Shown one piece after another: positions 28,456 through 38,159 of a stretch of 64,000 nucleotides of DNA. A model generated the notes under the pieces. That model made no database searches. It was not told the origin of the DNA and saw nothing but the letters and a program-made list of their open reading frames with translations. Location: NCBI RefSeq assembly GCF_030845195.1, contig NZ_CP132543.1, forward strand, positions 2,063,501 through 2,127,500, in the 5' to 3' direction. This stretch comes from Sanyastnella coralliicola (GTDB lineage: Bacteria; Bacteroidota; Bacteroidia; Flavobacteriales_D; Sanyastnellaceae). The stretch's first letter is position 1, and each line of letters starts with the position of its first letter. A program made the position numbers and the translations under genes.

Positions 28456-29508
28456 ATGAAAAAGATCATCCTTTTTGTTCTAGCCATTTTAGCATGCATG
28501 TGCATGTTCTCCCAAAATCAAGTACGAGACTTTTCCATTTCGGTTCTAGGCGGTGTTAAAGAATATGCCGGCGAGTACGGAAATGAATTCTACCAGTTCG
28601 ACCGAGATCACGTTGCATTTGGCTTAAGCTTAGCAGGTTACATCGATGAATCATGGGACGTTATGGGTATGATCAGCTATGGTCAAATTTCTAATGGAAA
28701 TGACACTTCTTACTTCTCAAACCGCCTGTTCAACTTGAGCCTGTTGGCTAAATACAAGTTTGCCAATGGATACATTCTTAAACAAGATGCCCGCGTTGCT
28801 CCTTACCTATTTGCTGGTATTGGAGATGCTATCATGCGTGCCGAACATTACACTGATGAGTTTGACATGGCCTTCAATTTCCCAGCAGGAGTTGGGCTTG
28901 ATATACACCTAAATGATTGGATGGCACTCAATGTCCAAAGTACTTACCACTACACTATCAAAGACAACCTCGACAATCTTGACCTTGGGGGTCAGTTGAA
29001 TTGGCATGATCAGTTCATGTTCCATAGTATCGGTTTGAAATTTTCGCTAGCGCGGAATGATAAAGACCGCGACGGGGTAAAGAATGCAGTGGATTTATGT
29101 CCTCAAGTTCCTGGATTGATCGCCAATGATGGTTGTCCGGATGTATCTGCTGGAGACAAGGAAGTGATGCGCCGTGCCATGGAAGGACTTTTCTTCGAAA
29201 CTGGCAGTGCTGTGATCAAATCTGAGTCTTACAACGTGCTAGATAAGGTAGCCGAGATCATGGCGATTCACCCAGAGTACGCTTTGAGTATTGAAGGACA
29301 TACGGACAATACCGGATCAGATGAAGTGAACCAGCGTTTATCTACTGAGCGCGCAAGTGCTGCACGTGCCTACCTCATCGAAAAGGGTGTTGATGAAGGT
29401 CGCATCTATGCTACTGGATATGGATCTACACGACCAAAAGTGAGTAATGATACTGACGAAGGAAGAGCCACCAATCGAAGGGTGGAATTCAGACTTCGCA
29501 TGAAGTAA
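28456..29508 (+). CDS. OmpA-family outer-membrane protein
   Basis: Outer-membrane protein of 350 residues that anchors the outer membrane to peptidoglycan. Order: signal peptide (MKKIILFVLAILACMCMFSQ), an eight-strand-type beta-barrel of about 190 residues, a short thrombospondin-3-like calcium linker (DKDRDGVKNAVDLCPQVPG), and a C-terminal OmpA domain with FFETGSAVIKSES, LSIEGHTDNTGSDEVNQRLS and the diaminopimelate-binding region ending TNRRVEFRL. ATG 28456 is chosen over an in-frame codon at 28405 because only it gives a clean signal peptide. A strong terminator follows. It contains an exact copy of the 13-mer at 29045. Confidence 0.93.
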   Translation: MKKIILFVLAILACMCMFSQNQVRDFSISVLGGVKEYAGEYGNEFYQFDRDHVAFGLSLAGYIDESWDVMGMISYGQISNGNDTSYFSNRLFNLSLLAKYKFANGYILKQDARVAPYLFAGIGDAIMRAEHYTDEFDMAFNFPAGVGLDIHLNDWMALNVQSTYHYTIKDNLDNLDLGGQLNWHDQFMFHSIGLKFSLARNDKDRDGVKNAVDLCPQVPGLIANDGCPDVSAGDKEVMRRAMEGLFFETGSAVIKSESYNVLDKVAEIMAIHPEYALSIEGHTDNTGSDEVNQRLSTERASAARAYLIEKGVDEGRIYATGYGSTRPKVSNDTDEGRATNRRVEFRLRMK

Positions 29509-29513
29509 TCTTC

Positions 29514-29535
29514 AAGGGGCTTCGGCCCCTTTTTT
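29514..29535 (+). terminator. Intrinsic terminator after the OmpA-family gene
   Basis: AAGGGGC-TTCG-GCCCCTT with six T residues: a perfect stem with a stable TTCG tetraloop, six bases after the stop. It ends at the stop codon of the convergent gene. Confidence 0.95.
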
Positions 29536-32500
29536 AATACCTCACCATGACGTCTCCATGCGATTTACCTACAACAGCCTGCCCAATCCAGTAATAGGTT
29601 CCTTCACTTACAAAGTCTCCGTCATCATCACGGCCATCCCATCTTAGATTGTTCCCTGTCAGATGACGAACTACATGTCCCCAACGGTTGTAGATCTTAA
29701 TGGTGTGGAAGTCTAGTGGATGCAATCCAAAGTCGATGTAGTCATTTGTTCCATCAGCATTTGGGGTAATGATGTTGAAATAGTCATCACCACAATCTGT
29801 TTCAACGATGTAGATTTCTTCTGTTCGAGCGCAGTAAGGTGCATTGGTGATCGTAATTGAAAGCGGACCGGTTTCTTGGACGATGATTTCAGTTTCAGTT
29901 TCACCTGTACTCCATTCATAGCTCTCAAAACCTTCAGGTACGCTGGCATACAACAATGCAGCATAACACGTAAGTGAAGAATCGTTCAAAGAAAACTCCG
30001 GATACTCCCCAACATACAACTCCGTGTTGTAGAAACTAAATGAACAAGCGGCTCCTGAAACAGCGAGGCTATACACTCCTGAATCTGTCGTCTCCACTCC
30101 ATTTATGACCAAAGGGTTTCCGTAGACCGTGCCTTCTGGAGTTTGCCATACGTATTCAGTGGCTTCAATTGGGGTGGAAAGAATGTACTCCTCCCCTTCA
30201 CAAAGCGCTACGGGAGCATCATCGATGTATTGAATACTACTCTCGAAAATCTGTATTGTTTCCGGTGCACTAGTGGCACTGCAGTATGGATCACTCAAAT
30301 ACAATGTATAGGTCCCAGCATCCTCGGATCCAGCTTCGTCAATGAATAAGTCTGCTTGATTCACCGCCCCTGTCGGCGTATCCCAAGTGTATGTGATATA
30401 GTCGATTTCATCGATATCTATATTGATGCTACCGCCTACACACAAGGAGTCGGGCAAGTCAAAATCTGGTAAGATATTAGCTTCAGAAACTCCTACTTCA
30501 ATAAACAGTGGCTCACTTGTGCAGCTTCCGTCAGAACTGAAAACAAAGTAAGATTGCTCTTCTGTCACGTTCGTAAGGTTCAACGTTTCCAATGATGAGA
30601 TTATAGGCCACCCATTATCGTTTTCACTCCAAAAGACATCATAGGCCGAATTGGCTATGAGGTCATAATCTTCGCCGTAACACACCACAACGTTCTGCAT
30701 GTTCGGCGCCGGGAGTGAGTCTTCTACAATTTGAATTGAATCATGTGCTGTGCAACCAAATTGATCTATAACATCGAGATAAAACCATCCTCCTTCGGTG
30801 ACTTCGATAATTGGAGCGCTCGTATTGAAAGGTGACCATAACAACTGTTCACCTACTATATTGGCTTCGAGGTAAGTTGTATCCAAAGGACATAGTATTG
30901 CTGATTCCGTAATGATATCAGCTTCCGCTTCCGCGAGAGCGACATTAATCTCCAGCTCATTTATGATACCACACCCCGTAACTTCTACGGTATAGGTTCC
31001 TGCATCGAAAATCTCATGACTGAGTGCGTCATCAAAGAAAGGAGCGCCCCAAGAGACTTCTTCGGGAAAATTTGTTTGAATATCGACTACCACTGAGGCT
31101 TCCGTGCAGATGTCTTCTCCAGCATCCGAAACAAGAATTGGGGTCGTGTATTCACTTACTTCAATCAAATTCGATTCTTGAACACATTCGGTATTCGATT
31201 CTCGGATACAATAGTAGTAGCCGGGGGTAGTCACCCAAACCGTTTGATCAGTACTGATTTCGTTATTGAATGGACCAATCCACGAATAGGCCAAACCTGG
31301 TGGACAAATCAACTGCACACTGTCGCCTGGACAGACGATTCCATTCTCAGGATTCATGTAGACCGTTGGGGCGGGTTCGATGCTCACGCTAAAATTATAT
31401 TGGCTTTGCTCTGAACAGCCATCACTAGACACTGATTCACCGATGACCCATCCTGATAATGCATCCAAGGCAATGATGGTGCTATCATTAAGTACAGTGT
31501 GTTCTCCGAAAATTGTTGGGTTATAGGTGTCAGCTCCAGAGAAATGAATCAACGTGCTTGATCCAGGACAAAGTAATGGGTCATCTATCTCAACTTCTAA
31601 ATCAAGTTCAGGTAAAGCCAGCTGACCTATGTAGATTGAATTATATAGTTGTAGAAAGAAAGCAGAGTCTGAGCCACACAGATTCTCCCATACATCTACT
31701 GGGTCAGCATAAAACTCATAGAAACCTGGCTCAAGAATATCAAACTCGAAAGTCCAGAACCCATCAAAGTCCATTATGACTTCTCCGTCCTTCTTAACTT
31801 GATATTCCGCATATTCCAAATAATCTTCGTTCTGAAGGTAAAGTGATGGATAAGGCTCAATAATAATATCGATGTCATCAGGAAGACAGAGAAATAGTGA
31901 ATCTGAACTCACAAGGGTTCCGTTTGAATAGATATTGAGTTCTGAAGGGTTGCCCAACAGTTCTAAATTAAGGTCGAAGTCTACATATACATAGTTGCTC
32001 TCAGTACATCCAAACTCATTAATTGCCGTGACCCAATATTCACCCGTTTGTGTTGCCACGGTCCCATATTCGTATGGAATACCGTCCAACCACTCGATTT
32101 CGCAGTTTAAGCAAGTATCTGACCATAGGTAGACCGGCTGTTCACAGACATTTATTTCTTCAGTAAACTCCTGTTCAATATTAATGTAGAGACTGTCGCT
32201 AATTAATGGGTCTGGAGGTGTAGGATTGACCAATAAATAGATAGAATCTGTCATACTATAACATCCATCAAATCGGTTTAATTCAAGCCAGTACCACCCT
32301 TCACTAGATGCAAACCCAATATCGTCATTGATAAAGAAGAAATTGGAGGACCAGTTGAATTCAAAAGAAGGTCCAAAAATTCCCTCTGGTCCCATTTCAT
32401 GGAAATATTCAATGATTGCGAGCTGATCATCACAAATGGCAATCGTATCGGGACATTCAGGCTCAAGCCAGGAACCCAAGCAGTGTTCGTTGATGACTAG

Positions 32501-34051
32501 TTCACACCCATCTCCTTCTCTTGTGAAATAATCAAGTAAAGGAGCAGAGGAATTAAAACATGAAGAAATAAATATCTCTCTCGTTCCATCCGCGGAACCT
32601 GTCTGTTCAACGCTTAAAAATTCGTCGTAAAAAGTATTATCGCAATACTCTGGAGTATCGTTGTCTGTCAACCCAGATTGAACCTCGCCAAAGGTATTCT
32701 CAACGTAGTCAATGTAGTCTGCTCCTGTTGGAACGTGAAAGTACTTCTGAAAACCTCCTCCGATAATGAGTTCATTGGCAAAGTGCATTGACGCTGCCAT
32801 ACATAACGTTTCTCCGGGTGACGCAAAGTGACGTTGCCAAAGATGATCTCCTTCAGGAGACACCGCCATGGCGAAAACATCTCGATACCCCATACTGTAA
32901 AACGCTGATTCGCCCAGTTGATCACTGAGTTCAGTAAAGCTACAAGTGAAGTTTCCAACGAGATATATCTCTCCGTTCGGACCAGTGGCCATTCCTTGAC
33001 CAGTGACTTCATTGAGACTTGAAAGATTATTAATCCATAGATGATCTCCATTGAGATCCCACTTGGAAACGAAAACATGGTTCCCCTCTTCAAAAGGAAT
33101 CGTTGTTGTTCCGGAATCGATAATCACCAATTGACCTAAGTAATCTCCACCAACAGCCAAGAATCCATCAGAGGTCATTTCAATCTCATAAGGAATGGTC
33201 AAGTTGGCGGCCATCATACTGATCCAATCCTCGTTACCATCAGCATCTAACTTCACAACCATGCCCACATTGAACGTATCGTTCGGGTGATACTGATCTA
33301 TGGTCAAATTACTGCTGAATTGTCCAGTCATGTATACGTTGCCATCATCGTCGCAGACAACATCGAGGCATCTGTTGTCTTCATCACTGGAAACGTTTTG
33401 AACCCATTGCCATTCCCCGTCAGGGTCAATTTTAGCCACGAAGCCATCTACAGAATAGCTATCGGTACCTCCATAGAATTCGCTGATTAGCTGATCATCC
33501 CCAAAGAGCGCCTCTCCTCGGTAGAAACCGCTGACGAAGGCATTGCCTTCGTAGTCTACAGCTATACCTGTAGGAATGTCATTTCCTATTCCCCCAGCTT
33601 GGCGGACCCACAATGGTACACCGGCAGCATCAAGTTTGAGGACGAAAATATCCAAGGAATCACCATCTGCGGTGAGTTGATCTATTCCAAAGTCTACTGT
33701 TCCAGAAAAGAATCCTGTACACAAGACCTCACCGTTTCCTGTAGCCGTAACGGCGATGCCTCGATCGGGACCATTGCCGCCAAAGGATTGAGTCCATTGA
33801 GCAAAACCTCCGGTACTCAATTTAGAAACGAAAATGTCACTCACTCCGGAGCTCACGTGAGACTCTCCCCAAAAATCAGAGGTAGAATTGAAATAGCCAG
33901 TGGCCACGATACTGCTATTTCCGGACTCATCAATATCTAGGATTTCTTCGCTGCTTCCTCCTCCGGCTGATCGAAGCCAGACTGTTTGGGATATTCCGCT
34001 AAGGCAGCAGAACACAAGCAAGCAAAGCAAGGGCAGTTTAAGGCAATTCAA
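29534..34051 (-). CDS. Large T9SS type B surface protein with SBBP-type repeats
   Basis: Exported protein of 1,505 residues. After the signal peptide (ending SGISQ), residues about 25-430 form beta-propeller-like repeats of the SBBP kind (GYFNSTSDF, DIFVSKLSTGG, AVTATGNGEVLCTGFFSGT). The middle holds many Ig/PKD-like segments with YxWxTPTG and CPGDSVQLxC patterns. The last ~85 residues are a gliding-motility-associated C-terminal domain (IITPNADGTNDYIDFG, IYNRWGHVV, WDGRDDDGDFVSEGTYYW), the T9SS type B sorting signal. It is therefore translocated by type IX secretion and probably held at the surface; its ligand is unknown. Confidence 0.88.
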   Translation of the reverse strand: MNCLKLPLLCLLVFCCLSGISQTVWLRSAGGGSSEEILDIDESGNSSIVATGYFNSTSDFWGESHVSSGVSDIFVSKLSTGGFAQWTQSFGGNGPDRGIAVTATGNGEVLCTGFFSGTVDFGIDQLTADGDSLDIFVLKLDAAGVPLWVRQAGGIGNDIPTGIAVDYEGNAFVSGFYRGEALFGDDQLISEFYGGTDSYSVDGFVAKIDPDGEWQWVQNVSSDEDNRCLDVVCDDDGNVYMTGQFSSNLTIDQYHPNDTFNVGMVVKLDADGNEDWISMMAANLTIPYEIEMTSDGFLAVGGDYLGQLVIIDSGTTTIPFEEGNHVFVSKWDLNGDHLWINNLSSLNEVTGQGMATGPNGEIYLVGNFTCSFTELSDQLGESAFYSMGYRDVFAMAVSPEGDHLWQRHFASPGETLCMAASMHFANELIIGGGFQKYFHVPTGADYIDYVENTFGEVQSGLTDNDTPEYCDNTFYDEFLSVEQTGSADGTREIFISSCFNSSAPLLDYFTREGDGCELVINEHCLGSWLEPECPDTIAICDDQLAIIEYFHEMGPEGIFGPSFEFNWSSNFFFINDDIGFASSEGWYWLELNRFDGCYSMTDSIYLLVNPTPPDPLISDSLYINIEQEFTEEINVCEQPVYLWSDTCLNCEIEWLDGIPYEYGTVATQTGEYWVTAINEFGCTESNYVYVDFDLNLELLGNPSELNIYSNGTLVSSDSLFLCLPDDIDIIIEPYPSLYLQNEDYLEYAEYQVKKDGEVIMDFDGFWTFEFDILEPGFYEFYADPVDVWENLCGSDSAFFLQLYNSIYIGQLALPELDLEVEIDDPLLCPGSSTLIHFSGADTYNPTIFGEHTVLNDSTIIALDALSGWVIGESVSSDGCSEQSQYNFSVSIEPAPTVYMNPENGIVCPGDSVQLICPPGLAYSWIGPFNNEISTDQTVWVTTPGYYYCIRESNTECVQESNLIEVSEYTTPILVSDAGEDICTEASVVVDIQTNFPEEVSWGAPFFDDALSHEIFDAGTYTVEVTGCGIINELEINVALAEAEADIITESAILCPLDTTYLEANIVGEQLLWSPFNTSAPIIEVTEGGWFYLDVIDQFGCTAHDSIQIVEDSLPAPNMQNVVVCYGEDYDLIANSAYDVFWSENDNGWPIISSLETLNLTNVTEEQSYFVFSSDGSCTSEPLFIEVGVSEANILPDFDLPDSLCVGGSINIDIDEIDYITYTWDTPTGAVNQADLFIDEAGSEDAGTYTLYLSDPYCSATSAPETIQIFESSIQYIDDAPVALCEGEEYILSTPIEATEYVWQTPEGTVYGNPLVINGVETTDSGVYSLAVSGAACSFSFYNTELYVGEYPEFSLNDSSLTCYAALLYASVPEGFESYEWSTGETETEIIVQETGPLSITITNAPYCARTEEIYIVETDCGDDYFNIITPNADGTNDYIDFGLHPLDFHTIKIYNRWGHVVRHLTGNNLRWDGRDDDGDFVSEGTYYWIGQAVVGKSHGDVMVRY

Positions 34052-34169
34052 GGTTCGGCGTTTTAGGTACTTAAATATAGCGAAACCAGTGGAATAACTC
34101 AGATTTCACAAAGGCTAACATTTCGTTCGTGTTCGTCCAACTTTTTTTCTCAACTTTTGTCTTCCCATT

Positions 34170-35567
34170 ATGACACCTATAACCTTAGATGACCTTCGAA
34201 AATTCAAGGAATTTGACGAGGTGCCTGACGATCAGTTGAACTGGCTTATTGAAGTTGGGGAAGTGATCGAACTCGAACCCAATGAATTTATCTTCCGACG
34301 CGGTCAGGCCTCAGATCATATGACGCTGATTCTTTCTGGAAAAATTGACGTCTACGGGTATCCCAACGAAAGTAAAAAGTACTTCGGCAGTTTTGAAGAA
34401 AACTCGATTACCGGTCTTCTTCCATATAGCCGCCTAACTCATGCCAACGGAGATGGAATGGCTGTTAAGCCTACCCGTGTCTTTTCAGTCCATCGAGACC
34501 AGCTCCAAGCAATGATTCAAAACCACTATGAGCTGACTGCATCCCTTGTTCACCACATGACTTCTCGGGTGCGGGAGTTTTCTCAATCGCGTATGCAGAA
34601 TGAAAAACTGATGGCATTGGGTAAAATCAGTGCTGGTTTAGCGCATGAATTGAACAACCCGGCCTCAGCCATAGTGCGAAGTTCGCAAGCGTTGAAATCA
34701 CACTTGAAGCAAGTTCCTGAAGGATTCAAGCAGGTGATGGAAATTGACGTCACTCCTGAAATTACCGATGAAGTGAGCAAACTGCTTTTCACTAAGGTGG
34801 AAGCAAAGCCGGAAGAACGATTGAGTCTACGCGACCGAAATCGCTTAGAAGATGAAATCGCAGATTGGCTTGAAGACCATGGTGTTGAAGATGGATTCGA
34901 AAGCGCCGAGAACTTCGTGGAATACAGATTCACCGTTGACGATTTTGAAGAGGTTGCAGAAGTAGTGAAAGACAAAGACTTACCTGCAGTCATCAATTGG
35001 ATGAACCAGAATCTTACTACTGATCGTATGGTTGATGAAATTGAGCAAGCCTCTGAACGTATTGCTGGCATTATCAAATCGGTGAAATCCTATTCATACA
35101 TGGACCGTGACCAAGACCTTCAGCCTGTGGATGTCAGTGAAGGAATTGAAAGCACTGTTACCATGCTGAATCACAAGATCAAGAAAGGTGGACACGAAAT
35201 CGAAATTGACCTTGGGGATAACGTACCAAAGGTCAAAGGACTGCCGGGTGAATTGAATCAGGTTTGGACCAACATCATTGATAATGCGATTGATGCCATG
35301 AAGGACAAGCCAGGTCGGGTGCGTATCGTATCCTTCCAAACAGAAGGTATGCTGAGCATCTGTATCGAAGACAATGGACCTGGAATTCCAGAGGATGTAA
35401 AAACACGCATCTTTGAACCATTCTTCACCACAAAAGCCATGGGTGAAGGAACCGGGCTAGGTCTTGATGTGGTGATGAAGATCATCAAAAAGCACGGCGG
35501 TGAGATCGTTGTAAACAGCCAGCCTGGGCGAACTAGATTTGAAGTTAGACTCCCAATCATGAACTAA
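34170..35567 (+). CDS. Soluble histidine kinase with N-terminal cyclic-nucleotide-binding domain
   Basis: Cytosolic kinase of 465 residues with no transmembrane helix. Residues about 15-125 are a CRP-like cNMP-binding domain (EPNEFIFRRGQASDHMTLIL, then SGKIDVYG). The phospho-acceptor is His159 in GKISAGLAHELNNPASAIV, of the NtrB-like HisKA kind, and the HATPase domain has NQVWTNIIDNAIDAM, EDNGPGIP and GEGTGLGLDVV. A helical insert (about 200-285) separates HisKA from HATPase. Its stop shares one base with the next start (TAATG), so the receiver-oxidoreductase fusion is its likely partner. Whether it binds a cyclic nucleotide cannot be judged: the phosphate-binding arginine motif is not obvious. 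Confidence 0.92.
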   Translation: MTPITLDDLRKFKEFDEVPDDQLNWLIEVGEVIELEPNEFIFRRGQASDHMTLILSGKIDVYGYPNESKKYFGSFEENSITGLLPYSRLTHANGDGMAVKPTRVFSVHRDQLQAMIQNHYELTASLVHHMTSRVREFSQSRMQNEKLMALGKISAGLAHELNNPASAIVRSSQALKSHLKQVPEGFKQVMEIDVTPEITDEVSKLLFTKVEAKPEERLSLRDRNRLEDEIADWLEDHGVEDGFESAENFVEYRFTVDDFEEVAEVVKDKDLPAVINWMNQNLTTDRMVDEIEQASERIAGIIKSVKSYSYMDRDQDLQPVDVSEGIESTVTMLNHKIKKGGHEIEIDLGDNVPKVKGLPGELNQVWTNIIDNAIDAMKDKPGRVRIVSFQTEGMLSICIEDNGPGIPEDVKTRIFEPFFTTKAMGEGTGLGLDVVMKIIKKHGGEIVVNSQPGRTRFEVRLPIMN

Positions 35568-37219
35568 TGGAGAAGCCAATCATTTTCGCGATCGATGACG
35601 ACCCGCAGGTACTTCGTGCGGTGGTTCGTGATCTTCGCTCTCGATATAGAAAAGAATACCGCATCATTAGCACAGATTCTGCCAATGAAGCGCTGGAGGA
35701 ATTGGTCGACCTCAAAAACAAGGGGGAGGAAGTTGCCCTCTTCTTGAGTGACCAGAAGATGCCTGAAATGCTCGGTGTTGAGTTCCTCGAAAAAGCCAGA
35801 GAGATTTTCCCAAAATCACGTCGCGTGCTTTTGACGGCATATAGCGATACTGACGCTGCGATTAAAGCCATCAACGATGTTCAACTGGATTACTACTTGC
35901 TTAAGCCTTGGGATCCACCCGAAGAAAGACTCTATCCGGTAATCGATGACCTACTCGGAGACTGGCTTTCACAGTATCGTCCTAACTTCAAAGGACTTCG
36001 TGTGATTGGGTATCAGTTCTCGCCTCTCTCCCACCAAATCAAAGACTTCCTTTCAGCGAATCTATTCCCTTATGAATGGATTGATTACGAAGCCAATGAA
36101 AAGGCCACTGAGTTCATGGAGGCGAATAAACTCACTGCCAAGGATCTTCCAATTGTAGTTAAAGAAGAGGGTGAAGTACTGGTTGCTCCAGACTTAAACG
36201 CTATCGCGGAAAGTCTTGGTTTGCACCCTAATCCGGATTCTGACACTTACGATGTCGCGATCATTGGTGCTGGTCCTGCAGGATTAGCCGCGGCAGTCTA
36301 TGGTGGTTCGGAAGGACTGAAAACCGTGCTTATTGAAAAGAAGGCTCCGGGCGGACAAGCAGGAACCTCATCACGTATTGAGAATTATCTAGGATTCCCT
36401 TCAGGCCTCAGCGGAAAAGACCTTGCGCGTCGTGCGATTACGCAGGCAACGCGTTTTGGAATTGAGTTCTTGAGTCCACAAGAGGTTTCTGAAATTGAAA
36501 TCAAAGACCAATACAAGATTCTGCATCTGAAGAGTGGAGTTTCCATCAATGCACGCTCAGTCGTGATCACTACAGGTGTAAACTACAGAGAGCTTCAAGC
36601 CCCAGGTATCAGCGACTTTACAGGAGCTGGAATCTACTACGGTGCTGCTACCACAGAAGCTGCTAATTGCAAGAATGGTGATGTTTACATTGTCGGTGGA
36701 GGTAACTCAGCCGGACAAGGTGCGATGTACTTGAGTCAGTTTGCACGGAAGGTGCACATTTTGATTCGTAAGGATGACCTTTCTAGTTCGATGTCTCAGT
36801 ATTTGATCGACCAGATTGACGGTACTCCGAACATCGAAGTGATGGGACGAACACAGATTGTTTCCGCGCACGGTGATGGAAGACTTCAAGAATTGGTCAT
36901 CAATCACGATGGCAACGAAGAGAAACGTGAAGCTCGCGCCTTATTCATTTTTATCGGGGCCAAGCCATACACAGAATGGGTTCCTTCGATGGTGAGTCGC
37001 GACCAAAGAGGATTTGTAAAGACAGGTAGAGACCTCAATGTCACCGAACCTTCTCAGGCTTGGAGCATTGAGCGAGATCCTTACCTTTTGGAGACGAATG
37101 TTCCGGGTGTGTTTGCTGCAGGTGATGTTCGTTCAGGGGCAATGAACCGCGTAGCATCAGCAGTTGGCGAAGGTACAATGGCCATTTCATTCGTCCATAA
37201 ATACCTAGGAGAATCATGA
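35567..37219 (+). CDS. Response-regulator receiver fused to TrxR-like flavoprotein
   Basis: Fusion of 550 residues. Receiver domain at 1-130 with phospho-acceptor Asp62 (FLSDQKMP), Thr90 and Lys113 (LLKPWD). Residues about 143-215 resemble a thioredoxin/glutaredoxin-like domain, but the active-site position reads SPLS instead of CxxC. A thioredoxin-reductase-like flavoprotein fills 228-550: FAD loop IIGAGPAG (232-239), GGQAG (262-266), NAD(P)H loop GGGNSAG (377-383), and the closing FAAGDVRSG. The CxxC of true thioredoxin reductases is missing; only Cys368 is near that place. It is therefore not a normal disulfide reductase. Overlaps with both neighbours (TAATG and ATGA) show tight coupling. 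Confidence 0.93.
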   Translation: MEKPIIFAIDDDPQVLRAVVRDLRSRYRKEYRIISTDSANEALEELVDLKNKGEEVALFLSDQKMPEMLGVEFLEKAREIFPKSRRVLLTAYSDTDAAIKAINDVQLDYYLLKPWDPPEERLYPVIDDLLGDWLSQYRPNFKGLRVIGYQFSPLSHQIKDFLSANLFPYEWIDYEANEKATEFMEANKLTAKDLPIVVKEEGEVLVAPDLNAIAESLGLHPNPDSDTYDVAIIGAGPAGLAAAVYGGSEGLKTVLIEKKAPGGQAGTSSRIENYLGFPSGLSGKDLARRAITQATRFGIEFLSPQEVSEIEIKDQYKILHLKSGVSINARSVVITTGVNYRELQAPGISDFTGAGIYYGAATTEAANCKNGDVYIVGGGNSAGQGAMYLSQFARKVHILIRKDDLSSSMSQYLIDQIDGTPNIEVMGRTQIVSAHGDGRLQELVINHDGNEEKREARALFIFIGAKPYTEWVPSMVSRDQRGFVKTGRDLNVTEPSQAWSIERDPYLLETNVPGVFAAGDVRSGAMNRVASAVGEGTMAISFVHKYLGES

Positions 37220-38151
37220 TCGTATATAAGAGTAACAAGAACTGGTTTGGAGATATCCGTCATCTAGCGAAAAGCTGGACGATGGTGAAAGTAGGAAGAG
37301 CCAGTCTGATGGTTGCCGCCTACACGTTGGCAGTAGCAGCTTTTCACATTGAAATTATTCCGGAGGCTTCGATGTCTTCAGCAGCTTCGGTGTTTACCTT
37401 TCTCGGGGTTGTCTTGAGTATCCTTTTGGTATTCCGTACCAATACGGCTTATGATCGCTGGTGGGAAGGACGTAAACAATGGGGTGCATTGGTGAATAAT
37501 TGCCGTAACATGGCCCTATACGCTCACAACATGTTGCCTGCGGAAGATCTGGAAACTCGACGCTACCTCGCGAAACATATTTCCAATTTCTGTTTCGCCT
37601 TCGTTGAGCACCTTCGTGATGGAACTAAGTTGGAGAACCTCATCGAACTTTCGGAAGATGAAATCCTGCACTACAAGCATTATGATCACATTCCGAATCG
37701 CATCGCCTCTCAGATTTGGAGAGTCTTGCAGGAGAAATACCGCGCAGGAGAGATTACAGACATGGATGTGCTGAATATTCGTCCAACACACCAGTCGTTA
37801 CTTGACATCCTTGGTGCTTGTGAACGTATCAAGAAGACCCCTATCCCTTTCTCTTATGCGATCTTCATGAAGATTTTCATCACGGCCTACGCACTACTTC
37901 TTCCATTCGCTTTGGTGAAAGACATGGAATACTGGAGCGTGCTTGCAGTGACTTTCGTCTTCTTCGCTTTCATCGGAATTGAAATGATGGGAGAAGAAAT
38001 TGAAGACCCGTTCGGACTAGACTGCAATGACCTTCCAACCGGCACCATTGCATCTGCCATCAGTGGGAATGTATATGAGATCTTGGGCCTCACTGAACGA
38101 AGCGAACAGGCCATCAAGAAGGAACAAGAACTTTACGAGAAGATTTTCTAA
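37216..38151 (+). CDS. Bestrophin-family anion channel protein
   Basis: Membrane protein of 311 residues of the bestrophin (UPF0187) family, which form oligomeric anion or ion channels in the inner membrane. Signatures: two N-terminal helices, the VFRTNTAYDRWWEGRKQWG block following helix 2, two more helices at about 210-260, and the conserved tail EIEDPFGLDCNDLPT. Its ATGA overlaps the stop of the receiver-oxidoreductase fusion, placing it in one operon with a sensor kinase. That context suggests that channel activity, membrane potential or ion content is linked to the kinase signal; this is inference. A hairpin with a T-run follows (38183-38211). Confidence 0.9.
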   Translation: MIVYKSNKNWFGDIRHLAKSWTMVKVGRASLMVAAYTLAVAAFHIEIIPEASMSSAASVFTFLGVVLSILLVFRTNTAYDRWWEGRKQWGALVNNCRNMALYAHNMLPAEDLETRRYLAKHISNFCFAFVEHLRDGTKLENLIELSEDEILHYKHYDHIPNRIASQIWRVLQEKYRAGEITDMDVLNIRPTHQSLLDILGACERIKKTPIPFSYAIFMKIFITAYALLLPFALVKDMEYWSVLAVTFVFFAFIGIEMMGEEIEDPFGLDCNDLPTGTIASAISGNVYEILGLTERSEQAIKKEQELYEKIF

Positions 38152-38159
38152 ACTCCTTG

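Noticed and set aside
36313-37216. Calling the receiver fusion a thioredoxin reductase (trxB)
   Set aside because: The family's redox-active CxxC is absent, so the name would imply a reaction the protein probably cannot do.
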